This document shows, one piece after another, positions 54,751 through 63,413 of a DNA stretch of 64,000 nt. Position 1 is the first letter of the stretch. Every line of letters begins with the position of its first letter. The notes below the pieces were generated by a model. The model ran no database searches. It worked only from the letters and a program-made list of their open reading frames with translations, and was not told the DNA's origin. The stretch is from positions 1-64,000 of the forward strand of contig JBFMAI010000001.1 in the NCBI GenBank assembly GCA_040755725.1. The letters are read 5' to 3'. This DNA comes from JBFMAI01 sp040755725 (lineage in GTDB: Bacteria; Planctomycetota; Phycisphaerae; UBA1845; Fen-1342). The position numbers were made by a program, and so were the translations under genes.

Positions 54751-55320
54751 ATGGAGTCCGCAACGTTGGCGCGTTCATCGGAGGAGTCGTCCCCGCGTCC
54801 CGCCTCGTTGACGCCGGCGGAACTCCGTGCCCGCCTCGATTTCGACGACGCCCGCCTGCTGCGCGAGTGCGAGCTGCACGTTCACCGCACCGGGGGCCCG
54901 GGCGGCCAGCACCGGAACAAGGTGGCGACGGCGATCCGCCTCCTGCACCGGCCCACGGGCTTCGTGGTGACCGCCACCGAACGCCGGTCGCAGCAAGAGA
55001 ACAAGGCCCGCGCCGCGGCGCGGCTGCGGGAGGCCATCGCCATCGGGGTCCGCTGCCCGCTCCCGGAACGGATCACCTGGCCGGCCACCGTACACATCCA
55101 GGAAGAGCGGCTGAAGGTGAACCCAAAGAACCCGGCGTACTGGCACGTCCTGGCGCTGGCCCTGGACGCGCTGGCGGCGTGCGACGGCCAGGCGGCCAAG
55201 GCGGCGGCCCGGCTCGGGGTCACGACCTCCAGCCTGACGAAGTTCCTGGGCGAACACCCCAAAGCCTGGACGGAAGTCGGTCGCATCCGCCAGGCCGCCG
55301 GCCGCCCTCCGCTGCGGTGA
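54751..55320 (+). CDS. release-factor-like protein with GGQ motif
   Basis: A 189-residue protein containing the peptidyl-tRNA hydrolysis domain of class I release factors: HVHRTGGPGGQHRNKVATAI (GGQ near residue 55) and TATERRSQQENKARAAARLR. The codon-recognition domains of RF1/RF2 are missing, as in ArfB-like and C12orf65-like rescue factors. The C-terminal part (about 120-189) is an alpha-helical extension with LGVTTSSLTKFLGEHPKAW. It probably releases stalled peptides from ribosomes. smpB, for trans-translation, is present 3.6 kb away. The start at 54751 is an ATG; no strong binding site is visible. Confidence 0.82.
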   Translation: MESATLARSSEESSPRPASLTPAELRARLDFDDARLLRECELHVHRTGGPGGQHRNKVATAIRLLHRPTGFVVTATERRSQQENKARAAARLREAIAIGVRCPLPERITWPATVHIQEERLKVNPKNPAYWHVLALALDALAACDGQAAKAAARLGVTTSSLTKFLGEHPKAWTEVGRIRQAAGRPPLR

Positions 55321-55451
55321 CGCCTCCCCGGAGCGTGCTGGTCCATGGAGGTTGTCCACTTGTCGGCAAGTGGCCACGGGCCGGCTACGGCGCTGCTTGC
55401 GCGGCTCGGGCTCGCCCTCCCGGCCGGCGTCCCATGATCTCGAATGCCCGT

Positions 55452-57500
55452 CTAGTCTCCGGCGTTCGGCTCGGCCGGCGTCAGACGCAGCTCGAACAAG
55501 GGACCTGGCTCCGTGCGGAGTTCCAGGGTCAGGTGGCCGCGCGGACCGGCGGCAGCCGGCAGGTCGTCGGTGTACACCACGCGCTGGACCACCTGCCCGA
55601 CCGCCACGATTCGCCGCAGTGTTTCGACCGGATCGACAAACAGCAGCGGGATTCGTCGGCCACTGACAATGCGGTCGCGCTCGATCCACAAGTCGATCCA
55701 CCGGGCGTTGGGGCGCCGGCTGAGTCCGCGGCGCATCTCCTGGACGGGTTGCGACGTGGTGAACCGGCGGCCGTTGCAGCCAACGATCTCGTCGCCCGGG
55801 CGGAGCAGGCCGTCGGCGGGGGAGTTGGGGTTGACGGTGAGGACGCGCAGGCGTCGGCGTTCGGCATCCTCGGTGACCTGGAGGCCGAGGCGGACACCCC
55901 CGCCGCCGGGCTGGTAGTTCCGCCACCAGCTCTCCTGCAAGACGAACGGAAGCGCTTGCTCGAAATAGCGCAGCCAGAGGTTGCCGAGGTCGGCCAGCGG
56001 GCCGACCTGGGCCACCAGAAGATTGTCCCGCCGTCCCGTGGGATCCTGGCGGGCGAGGGCGAGCACGTCGTCGAGGCGCTCGGCTTGCTCGTGTCGAGCG
56101 ACGAGGATTTGCCGCAGCCAGTCGGCGTGGCTGGCGATGATGAGCACGTCGTCGTCCAGGGTCCAGCAGAGGTGCAGCTCGCCGATCGGCGTGAGTTCCG
56201 GGGCGGGGGCGATCAGGCCACTGAGGTCGAGCCGCTCGGCCGGCAGGCCGCCGATCTCGGTGCTTTCGATCGGCGGGATGCGCGGCGGCGCGGCCAGTTT
56301 CAGCGACAGGAGCTTGTAGAGCGCGACGGTGTGGTGGAACAGGTCGGCCCACTCCTTGAAGGCGGCCGTCGGCTCGCGTGTCCGCACGAGCAGGGCCACG
56401 GCCGGCACGGGCGGCGCGGTAACCTGCCGGTGGGGTGGGTCCACCAGACCGACGGCCACGCAGGTGGCGGAGTTCAGGGCGGCGGTCATCCGCTGGATCG
56501 TCCCGGCCCGTTCGTGAAGCTGGTACGCGACGCGAAAGACGCTGCGCTCGGGGAGCCGCTGCGCCAGGTCTGCGAGCCGCGCGTAGTCCACGTGCCCGGC
56601 CCAGGCCAGGAGCGTCCGCCGCGGGAGCGGGCCGAGCAGCCCCGCTGGGCGCCCGTCGGGGGACGCGGCCGCGCCGGCGGCATCGCCGACCACGGTGACG
56701 TGCAGCAGCCGCCCGTCGCGGTGCAGGGCGAGCAGCACGTGGGACGATCCCTGCAACAGCCGTGGCAATTCGGGCCACGACGGGACCGGCGCCGAAGCGG
56801 CCGTCGTGGCCGGGGGCGTCGAGTCCGCGGCCGCGCGAGTCAGTCGGGCGAACAACACGCCATCCGGGTCGGGCGGCACGCGTGACAGCAACTGCCGATA
56901 GGCGGGGGCTTCGGCGAGGGTGCCGGCGGCATGGCCATCGAGATGCTGCACTACTTCATCGAACAGGGTTTGGGCGAGGCGATCGCCGAAGACGAGCAGG
57001 TCATCACGGACGGCCAGCCCCACTTGGTAGGGCAGGCGGTATACCGCCGTGCGGCCCGATGTGGGCAGCGGCTGCGCCTGCCATTGCTGGATCAGTGTTC
57101 GGGGGGGACCGGCGGGGCGGCACAATACCACCGCGTCCTGGGTATTGCGCGGTCCCGCCGCCGCAAAGGCTACGCGTTGGGAGAACAGCGCCCGAACGGC
57201 GTCGGCCGGGGACATACGCACGGTCTGTTCGACCCGCTGGCGCCACTGCTCGGTGTCGTCCAGGGCGGCGGGCTGACCGACCATCTCGGCCAGGGTCAGC
57301 CAGACCTGCGGCTCGACGAGCGGCAGCAACAGGTCCTCGGCCTGGCGCAGCTCGACGAACAAGCCGACGTCCGCGGGTACAGCGCGAGCCAGGGAGTCGT
57401 CGCCGGTCGCGGTCGTGATCAGTCCCCCGATCAGCAGCACGGCCGCGCTGAGCCGGACGCGGTGCCACAAGCCGGGGATGGGAGCAGGCCAGGGTTGCAC
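55452..57500 (-). CDS. exported protein with C-terminal PDZ domain
   Basis: A 682-residue protein. A signal peptide (about 14-32, RLSAAVLLIGGLITTATG) is followed by a roughly 500-residue region without a clear domain (PADVGLFVELRQAEDLL resembles DUF3352-like starts), and a PDZ domain near 560-630 (VNPNSPADGLLRPGDEIVGCNGRRF). PDZ domains bind extended peptides. It is 97 bases downstream of the anti-sigma gene and may belong to the envelope stress unit. Function unknown. Confidence 0.75.
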   Translation of the reverse strand: MQPWPAPIPGLWHRVRLSAAVLLIGGLITTATGDDSLARAVPADVGLFVELRQAEDLLLPLVEPQVWLTLAEMVGQPAALDDTEQWRQRVEQTVRMSPADAVRALFSQRVAFAAAGPRNTQDAVVLCRPAGPPRTLIQQWQAQPLPTSGRTAVYRLPYQVGLAVRDDLLVFGDRLAQTLFDEVVQHLDGHAAGTLAEAPAYRQLLSRVPPDPDGVLFARLTRAAADSTPPATTAASAPVPSWPELPRLLQGSSHVLLALHRDGRLLHVTVVGDAAGAAASPDGRPAGLLGPLPRRTLLAWAGHVDYARLADLAQRLPERSVFRVAYQLHERAGTIQRMTAALNSATCVAVGLVDPPHRQVTAPPVPAVALLVRTREPTAAFKEWADLFHHTVALYKLLSLKLAAPPRIPPIESTEIGGLPAERLDLSGLIAPAPELTPIGELHLCWTLDDDVLIIASHADWLRQILVARHEQAERLDDVLALARQDPTGRRDNLLVAQVGPLADLGNLWLRYFEQALPFVLQESWWRNYQPGGGGVRLGLQVTEDAERRRLRVLTVNPNSPADGLLRPGDEIVGCNGRRFTTSQPVQEMRRGLSRRPNARWIDLWIERDRIVSGRRIPLLFVDPVETLRRIVAVGQVVQRVVYTDDLPAAAGPRGHLTLELRTEPGPLFELRLTPAEPNAGD

Positions 57501-57597
57501 GGGACCCTAGAGTGAAAGCGTGTCGGCGGACCTTGCGGAGTCCGGCTCGCGCCGGCGCGGGACGAAACGCCGCCGCTCCGCGTCACGGCGGGCAGCG

Positions 57598-58254
57598 TCA
57601 GATTGAGTACACGGTGTCGCCCGAGCTGGTTTCCGGGGGCTCTTCCTCGCCGGGGGACATCGGGCTCCACAGGAAGTTCCACGGGTTGGCGCCGGCCATC
57701 CGCGAGGACTCGCGGGCCACGTCCTCGGGCAGCACGATGTCGAGGTAGCGGCCGAGCGTGACGAGGTCCTCGGTCAGTCGTCGTCCCGTGTGATGGATTT
57801 CCCACAGGCTGTCTTCGACGCCCTCCACGATCAGCTTGTGAACGGCGCGGAACTCGGGATCGGCCGCGAAACGGGCCATTTCCGCCGTGTCCGCGCTCGG
57901 GCCGGCGACCGGCCCGTCGGTCCGCGGTACGTTCCACAAGATGACGGCGGCAACGATGGCGGCGGCCTGCGCGAGGGCCGCGGCCACGATCGCCACCCGC
58001 GTCCAGGGGACCGTCAGGCGGCGCGGCGCCGTCGGCGTGGCGACCTCGGCCATGACGCGGTCGACGAAATCGCCGGACAGCTCGGGGCTGCGCGGGTCGC
58101 CGCCGACGACGTGCCCGACCGCTTCGAGCATGGCCAGCGACTGCTGGCAGCGGCGGCAGCGCAGCCGGTGGGCGTCAAACTCGAGGCGGAGCGAGCCAAG
58201 GAGCTGCCCGTCGAGGTAGGCGTCGAAAAGCTGTTCGCACTCCGAACAGTTCAT
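57598..58254 (-). CDS. anti-sigma factor with zinc-finger N-terminus
   Basis: A 218-residue inner-membrane protein. The zf-HC2-like domain is MNCSECEQLFDAYLDG and HRLRCRRCQQSL, giving a His/Cys zinc site. One membrane segment lies near 86-108 (VAIVAAALAQAAAIVAAVIL), and a periplasmic tail of about 100 residues follows. Nine bases separate it from the upstream ECF sigma gene, the standard arrangement in which the anti-sigma holds the sigma factor at the membrane until a signal arrives. Confidence 0.9.
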   Translation of the reverse strand: MNCSECEQLFDAYLDGQLLGSLRLEFDAHRLRCRRCQQSLAMLEAVGHVVGGDPRSPELSGDFVDRVMAEVATPTAPRRLTVPWTRVAIVAAALAQAAAIVAAVILWNVPRTDGPVAGPSADTAEMARFAADPEFRAVHKLIVEGVEDSLWEIHHTGRRLTEDLVTLGRYLDIVLPEDVARESSRMAGANPWNFLWSPMSPGEEEPPETSSGDTVYSI

Positions 58255-58263
58255 GGTTGCGAC

Positions 58264-58899
58264 TCAAGCGGATTGCGAATCCGCACGGAACCCCAGCGCC
58301 ATCCAATCGTCCACGAGCTCGCCGCTGAGCGCGGCCCGCAGCTTGGCCCGGGCGCGGTGCAGGTGGCTCTTGACCGTCACGGTCGGTATCTCCAGCACGC
58401 GCCCGATCTCTTCACAGCTCTTGCCCTCGCGGTAAAACAGCAACACCGCCGTCTTCTGCGCGGGCTTCAACTCATCCACCGCGGCCCAGATCAAGCGACG
58501 CAGCCGCTCGGCTTCCTCCGTATTGGCCACGGCGTGCGGGGCGTCGTCGCCCACGGCCCCGATCCGCGTGAGGTCCACTTCGCCGGAGTACGCCTTCCGG
58601 CGGCGGAGGTGATTCAGACACAGGCGGTAGGCGATCGTGAACAGCCACGTGCTGAAGGCATATTCCTCGCGGTAGCTACTCAGGGCCTGGTAAGCCCGGA
58701 CGAAGGCCGCCTGCGCGATGTCCTCCGCCTCGTGATGGTCCCGGACCATCCGCCACACGAAGGCGAACAGCCGCTCCTTGTAGGCGTCCACCAGGGCGCG
58801 GAAGGCTTCGGGGTTTCCGCGGCGGGCGCGGTCCACGAGCCGGTTTTCCTCGCTCCGGGGCATCGCCGTCCGGTCCGGCACGGGTTTCTCGGGGCCCAT
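58264..58899 (-). CDS. ECF-family RNA polymerase sigma factor
   Basis: A 211-residue sigma-70 family protein of the RpoE/ECF type. Region 2 reads AYKERLFAFVWRMVRDHHEAEDIAQAAFVRAYQAL and STWLFTIAYRLCLNHLRRR; region 4 reads PAQKTAVLLFYREGKSCEEI and VTVKSHLHRARAKLR (helix-turn-helix). It is cotranscribed with the anti-sigma gene. TATAAG, about 10 bases upstream of the ATG, resembles a -10 element but no matching -35 is clear. Confidence 0.94.
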   Translation of the reverse strand: MGPEKPVPDRTAMPRSEENRLVDRARRGNPEAFRALVDAYKERLFAFVWRMVRDHHEAEDIAQAAFVRAYQALSSYREEYAFSTWLFTIAYRLCLNHLRRRKAYSGEVDLTRIGAVGDDAPHAVANTEEAERLRRLIWAAVDELKPAQKTAVLLFYREGKSCEEIGRVLEIPTVTVKSHLHRARAKLRAALSGELVDDWMALGFRADSQSA

Positions 58900-58973
58900 G
58901 TCACACCGCCTTATACCGGGGCTGCGGGGGTGAGTTGCAGCTAACCCGTGGCCCGGCTAACTTTAATGATAAC

Positions 58974-59447
58974 ATGGTTCAAGGTCCACCGGCACCCCCC
59001 AAGATCCTGAATAAGAAGGTCCGGTATAAATTCGAGATTCTGGATACCCTGGAGGCCGGCATCGCCCTGACGGGGAGCGAGGTGAAGAGCCTGCGGGCTG
59101 GGCAAGCCTCGATCGAGGAAGCCTACGCCCATATCCGCGAGGGGGAGTTGTACCTCCTGGACTGCACCATCGCCCCTTATCCGATGGCGGGGTACGCCCA
59201 ACACAAGCCCACGCGGGAACGGAAGCTCCTGGTCCATCGCCGGCAGATTCGCCGCTGGGCCGCGAAAGTCGTCCTGAAGGGCTGGACGATCGTCCCGCTG
59301 GCCTTGCGCTTCAACGAGCGCGGGCTGGTCAAGGTCGATCTGGCCCTGGCGCGGGGCAAGACCCACGGCGACCGGCGGGAGGACATCCGCCGACGGGATG
59401 AGCAGCGGGACATCGCCCGCGATCTGCGGCGGCGGAGGCGGAGCTGA
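58974..59447 (+). CDS. smpB: SsrA-binding protein SmpB
   Basis: A 157-residue RNA-binding protein. NKKVRYKFEILDTLEAGIALTGSEVKSLR and RKLLVHRRQIRRW match the OB-fold of SmpB, and the C-terminal KTHGDRREDIRRRDEQRD is the basic tail that folds in the ribosomal decoding site. It binds tmRNA and ribosomes in trans-translation. The ATG at 58974 is used; the frame upstream lacks conservation. It is divergent from the ECF sigma gene. Confidence 0.95.
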   Translation: MVQGPPAPPKILNKKVRYKFEILDTLEAGIALTGSEVKSLRAGQASIEEAYAHIREGELYLLDCTIAPYPMAGYAQHKPTRERKLLVHRRQIRRWAAKVVLKGWTIVPLALRFNERGLVKVDLALARGKTHGDRREDIRRRDEQRDIARDLRRRRRS

Positions 59448-59542
59448 CCGTGCGAGAGCGTCCGGGCCCCGACGCGGGTCGGGGTGCCGCCAAGGTGCGC
59501 GTGGGCGGGTACAATGCTGTGCCATCGCGAGCGCAAGGACGT

Positions 59543-60007
59543 ATGAGCCGCATTGAGGGTACCGTGACGGCGGAAGAGACCACCATCCGGAGCGCGACGC
59601 GAGTCGGCGGGTTGACCCGTGGCTCGTGGATTTCGCGACCGGCGACGACCGTCGCCGCGGGCTTGGCCGTGCTGGCGGTCGCGACGCTGGCGGGCTGTCG
59701 AGCAAGCCCTGTGGGCGAGCGCCGACTGGCCAAGCGCACGAGCAGCCTGGAACACACCGCGGCGGTTTGGGGCCGGACCGAAGTGGAGCGGCCGCAGCGG
59801 CTCGCGCACACCGTCGGCCTGGCTGACGCCGACCTGCGCGGTCGTGTGGACCGGTATCGCCGCGCGGAACAGAGGGCGGCGGAGTGGCTGCGGCGCGATG
59901 CCGAGCGCTGGCCGCAACGTCAGCGGCTGTATTGGGAGGAAACGGGGCGGATTCTGGGCGGGCACCCCGAGCGGATCGAGTGCAGCGCGGTCACGCTGTT
60001 CTACTGA
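59543..60007 (+). CDS. small predicted lipoprotein
   Basis: A 154-residue protein, not recognised. The N-terminus carries a charged region and the hydrophobic TTVAAGLAVLAVATLAGC ending in a lipobox (TLAGC). The remaining about 100 residues are Arg/Glu/Ala-rich and helical. AAGGA lies a few bases before the ATG at 59543. Its stop overlaps the convergent nuoN stop by 7 bases. Confidence 0.65.
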   Translation: MSRIEGTVTAEETTIRSATRVGGLTRGSWISRPATTVAAGLAVLAVATLAGCRASPVGERRLAKRTSSLEHTAAVWGRTEVERPQRLAHTVGLADADLRGRVDRYRRAEQRAAEWLRRDAERWPQRQRLYWEETGRILGGHPERIECSAVTLFY

Positions 60008-61602
60008 GTCGAGCGATCTGACGTGTCGTGGAGGGCGGCGGTTGTCGTCTCGACCTGCTGCGCCAGTTCGCTCGTCGCCTCGCGCCCGGCCCGGATCAGC
60101 CCACCGGGGAGGAACATGAAGATCAGCAGCAGGAAGCCGCAGAGCATAGCGCCGATCTGCTGAGCTTCGTTGCGAACGGCGTGGGCGGGGTGCTCATTCT
60201 CGTACAGCAGCACGGCGGCGATGACGCGCAGGTAGTACGCCGCGGCCAGGGCCGAGTTGAGCACCGCGATGATAACCAGGGCGATCAGCCAGAGGCCGTG
60301 GCCGGGAACCGGCGTGGTGCCGGACGCGGCGAGAGCGCTACCGAACAGGCCGAGCTTGCCCCAGAAGCCGGGCGTCGGCGGCAGGCCCATCAGCGTGAAC
60401 ATCGTCAGCACGAGCAGCAACGCCAGGCCGGGCTGACGCCGTAGCAGTCCGGCGACATCGCGCAGCGTCTCACACGGTTCGTCGCGGACGCGCAGCAGCC
60501 CAAGCACGGCGAAGGCGCCGAGATTGGCGATACCGTAGATCACCACGTAGTACAGCGCCGCGCCCACCCCGTCGCCCATCAGGCCGAAGCGCCCGTCGCC
60601 GTCTCCCTGACCCGCGAGCGGCCCGGCCAGTACGCCGACGAGCATGTAGCCGGCGTGCGCGACGCCGGAGTACGCCAGCAGGCGCTTGACGTTCGTCTGT
60701 CGCAACGCGAGCACGTTGCCGACGGTCATGCTGGCGACGGCGATGATCCACAGGAGCCAGAACGCGGGGGTGCCGCCGCCGCCCCACGGCCCCGCGATGA
60801 GCACAATCTTAAGAATCGCCACTAAGCCCGCGAGCTTGGGCACGAAGCCGAGGAGCCCGGCGACCGGACTGGCCGCCCCCTGGTATACGTCGGCGACGTA
60901 GAAGTGCAGCGGGACGGCGGCGATCTTGAACAGCAGGCCGCCGAGCGACAGGACGACGCCGATCGTTGCCAGGCCGCACTCCAGCGTCCCCGGTTGCTGC
61001 AACGCCCGCGTCACGCCCGCCACCATGCTGCTCAGCGACGCCGTTCCCGACACGCCGTAGAGGAAGCTGAAGCCGTAGGCCATGACGGCGGCGGCGAGGG
61101 CGCCGAGGAAGAAGTACTTGGTGCCGGCTTCGAGGCCGGCCGGTCGCGTGCGGCCCAGAACGACCATGATGTAGGTCGGGATACTGACGAGTTCCAGGGC
61201 GAGGAACAGGATCAGCAGGTTGTCGGCGGGGCCGACGAGCAGCAACCCGGTCAACGAGAACAGCATCATCGACAGGAATTCGCCGCGTTCGGAGCGGCGG
61301 GCCTGCGACCAGTTCACCAAGGTGAGGACGATGCCGAGCTCCAACGCGCTCATGCGGACGAAGAAGGCGATGGAGGCGTAGGTGAGGCCGCTGCCGGCGT
61401 CGCGCGGGTGGCCCCAGGCGTCGGGCGAGCGGGCCTGCGACAGGACGACGCCGATGGCCGCCGCCAGCGACGCGAGCGCCACCCACGGCATGAGCCGTCG
61501 CCAGCTCTCGCGCGTGGCCTGTCCCATCAATAGCACGGCGCAGCCGGCCGCGACGAGGATCAGCTCGGGGAGGACCGTCGCCAGCGAGATCGGCAGCGCC
61601 AC
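60001..61602 (-). CDS. nuoN: NADH-quinone oxidoreductase subunit N
   Basis: A 533-residue, 14-segment antiporter-like membrane subunit of respiratory complex I. Family motifs such as LVSIPTYIMVV, GTKYFFLGALAAAVMAYG, KIAAVPLHFYVADVYQGA (with the Lys of the proton channel) and VKRLLAYSGVAHAGYMLVG are present. It is the last gene of a nuoL-nuoM-nuoN run, the usual order. The stop codon lies inside the convergent lipoprotein gene's end. Confidence 0.95.
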   Translation of the reverse strand: MALPISLATVLPELILVAAGCAVLLMGQATRESWRRLMPWVALASLAAAIGVVLSQARSPDAWGHPRDAGSGLTYASIAFFVRMSALELGIVLTLVNWSQARRSERGEFLSMMLFSLTGLLLVGPADNLLILFLALELVSIPTYIMVVLGRTRPAGLEAGTKYFFLGALAAAVMAYGFSFLYGVSGTASLSSMVAGVTRALQQPGTLECGLATIGVVLSLGGLLFKIAAVPLHFYVADVYQGAASPVAGLLGFVPKLAGLVAILKIVLIAGPWGGGGTPAFWLLWIIAVASMTVGNVLALRQTNVKRLLAYSGVAHAGYMLVGVLAGPLAGQGDGDGRFGLMGDGVGAALYYVVIYGIANLGAFAVLGLLRVRDEPCETLRDVAGLLRRQPGLALLLVLTMFTLMGLPPTPGFWGKLGLFGSALAASGTTPVPGHGLWLIALVIIAVLNSALAAAYYLRVIAAVLLYENEHPAHAVRNEAQQIGAMLCGFLLLIFMFLPGGLIRAGREATSELAQQVETTTAALHDTSDRSTQ

Positions 61603-61604
61603 GG

Positions 61605-63290
61605 TCAGCCGCCCTCCTTCCCCGGCTCGACGGCCGTGCCCCCGACCGGCGTTTCACCGAAAGGCGTCAGGGCGGCCAGCGGCGGCCCCGGCCGGGCGAC
61701 CTGCACGCGCTGGAGCACCTGCCCCTGCAACGCGGGGTCGAGCGTGTCCGTGATCAGTCGCGGATACACCCCCAGAACCACGACCAGGACCGCAATGGGC
61801 ACCAGAATCGCGGCTTCGCGCGGCGTCAGGTCGCGGGTGAGGCCGGCCGAAAGGTCCGGCGTGCCGGCGGGCTCCTTGAGCGGGCCGAAGAGCACCTTGC
61901 CGGTCGCGTAGAGCATGTACACGGCACCCAGCAGGATGCCGGTCGCGCCGAGGACGCCGTACCAGCGGCCCAGGACGTCGGAGTTGAACGCGGCGAGCAG
62001 GACGGTGAATTCGCTGACGAAGCCGTTGAGCCCGGGCAGGCCGATGCTGGACAGGACGAAGAGGACGAAGAAGAAGGCGAGGATCGGCATCTGTCGGGCG
62101 AGGCCGCCGATCTGGTCGAGGTTGCGCGTGTGGTAGCGTTCGTAGATCATGCCGACGACGAGGAACAGCGCCCCGGTGGAGAGGCCGTGGTTGACCATGT
62201 ACAGGACGGAGCCGGACAGGCCGATCGGCAGGAGGCTGAACATGCCCAACATGCAGAAGCCGAGGTGCGAGACCGACGAATAGGCGACGAGCTTCTTCAC
62301 GTCGCTCTGCACCCAGCAGCACAGGGCGCCCCAGATGATGCCCGCCACCGCAAGGACACCCATCGGCGCGGCCCACGCCAGGGCGCCCTCCGGCACCATC
62401 GGCAGGGCGAACCGGAGGAAGCCGTAGGTGCCCAGCTTCAGCAGTACGCCGGCCAGCAGGACGCTGCCGGCAGTCGGGGCCTCGGTGTGCGCGAGTGGAA
62501 GCCACGTGTGCAGCGGGAACAGTGGAACCTTGATCGCGAAGCCGCAGAAGAACGCGACGAACAGCAGCGACTGTTCGCGGGCCGACAGGCCGCCCGGGCC
62601 CAGCAGCAGCGACGACAGCCGCACGAGGTCGAAGTCGATAACCGAGGTGCCGTGGATCTGGGCGGCCCGCAGGCCGAGGTACATGAGGCCGGCGAATGTG
62701 ATGACGCTGCCGACGAAGGTGTACAGGAAGAACTTGTTGGCCGCGTACCGCCGCTCGGGGCCGCCCCAGATGCCGATTAGGAAGTACAGCGGGACGAGGG
62801 TGAACTCGAAGAAGATGTAGAACAGCAGCACGTCGCGGGCGGCGAAGACGCCGATCATGCCGGTCGTCAGGGCCAGCAGCCAGGCGTAGTACTCGCGGAC
62901 GCGGGTGCGGATGCCGGTGAAGCTGCACGCGACCGACAGCGGCACGAGTAGACCGGTGAGCGCGACCAGCGGGAGGCTGATGGCGTCGAGGCCGACGTGG
63001 TAGCGGAGGACGAAGCCGTTGTGCAGGACGCCGGCGGCGTCAGAAAGGTCCCACCGCTCGCCGACGGCGATCCAGCGGACGTTGGTCTGGCCGATGAGGG
63101 CGCCGGGGCCGTCGCGGTCCAGGGCGGCGGGCAGCGCGGGCCACAGCAGGCCGGCGAGAACCAGGATGACCAACCCCACCGCCAGCGCGATCCGCGGCGC
63201 GAGCGCTTCGCGCCGTTCGGGCAGTGCCCAGACGACCACCGCCGCCACAAGCGGGAGGAAGATCAACAGGTTGAGGGCCAAGGCCGCCAT
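61605..63290 (-). CDS. nuoM: NADH-quinone oxidoreductase subunit M
   Basis: A 561-residue antiporter-like subunit of complex I. Motifs include YYAWLLALTTGMIGVFAARD, YIFFEFTLVPLYFLIGIWGG (the Glu of the proton channel), KVPLFPLHTWLPLAHTEAPT and VQSDVKKLVAYSSVSHLGFC. The ATG at 63290 starts MAALALNLLIFLPLV. Two bases separate its stop from the nuoN start. Confidence 0.96.
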   Translation of the reverse strand: MAALALNLLIFLPLVAAVVVWALPERREALAPRIALAVGLVILVLAGLLWPALPAALDRDGPGALIGQTNVRWIAVGERWDLSDAAGVLHNGFVLRYHVGLDAISLPLVALTGLLVPLSVACSFTGIRTRVREYYAWLLALTTGMIGVFAARDVLLFYIFFEFTLVPLYFLIGIWGGPERRYAANKFFLYTFVGSVITFAGLMYLGLRAAQIHGTSVIDFDLVRLSSLLLGPGGLSAREQSLLFVAFFCGFAIKVPLFPLHTWLPLAHTEAPTAGSVLLAGVLLKLGTYGFLRFALPMVPEGALAWAAPMGVLAVAGIIWGALCCWVQSDVKKLVAYSSVSHLGFCMLGMFSLLPIGLSGSVLYMVNHGLSTGALFLVVGMIYERYHTRNLDQIGGLARQMPILAFFFVLFVLSSIGLPGLNGFVSEFTVLLAAFNSDVLGRWYGVLGATGILLGAVYMLYATGKVLFGPLKEPAGTPDLSAGLTRDLTPREAAILVPIAVLVVVLGVYPRLITDTLDPALQGQVLQRVQVARPGPPLAALTPFGETPVGGTAVEPGKEGG

Positions 63291-63315
63291 CGTGTTTCGG
63301 TTCCGGCGGACACGC

Positions 63316-63413
63316 CGCCGGTTGCTGAGAGCCGGGCGAGACGCCCGCACTCCCCTGTAGCGCCGGACCTCCGAGTCCGGCGTGCGACGGCCGGTGCGGA
63401 GCCCGGCTGCTAC
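63316..63413. repeat. composite palindromic repeat between nuoM and nuoL
   Basis: The gap contains GCTGAGAGCCGG (shared with the phosphatase cassette), CGGGCG-AGA-CGCCCG followed by GCACTCCCC (shared with the PstS cassette), and a hairpin GCCGGAC..GTCCGGC (63362-63381) with outer ends GTAGC (63357-63361) and GCTAC (63409-63413). The nuoL stop codon lies within the final GCTAC. Confidence 0.65.

Noticed and set aside
58935..58963. TTGCAG-17-TAACTT as a promoter for smpB
   Set aside because: Only three of six bases match at each box, so it is no better than chance in this region.
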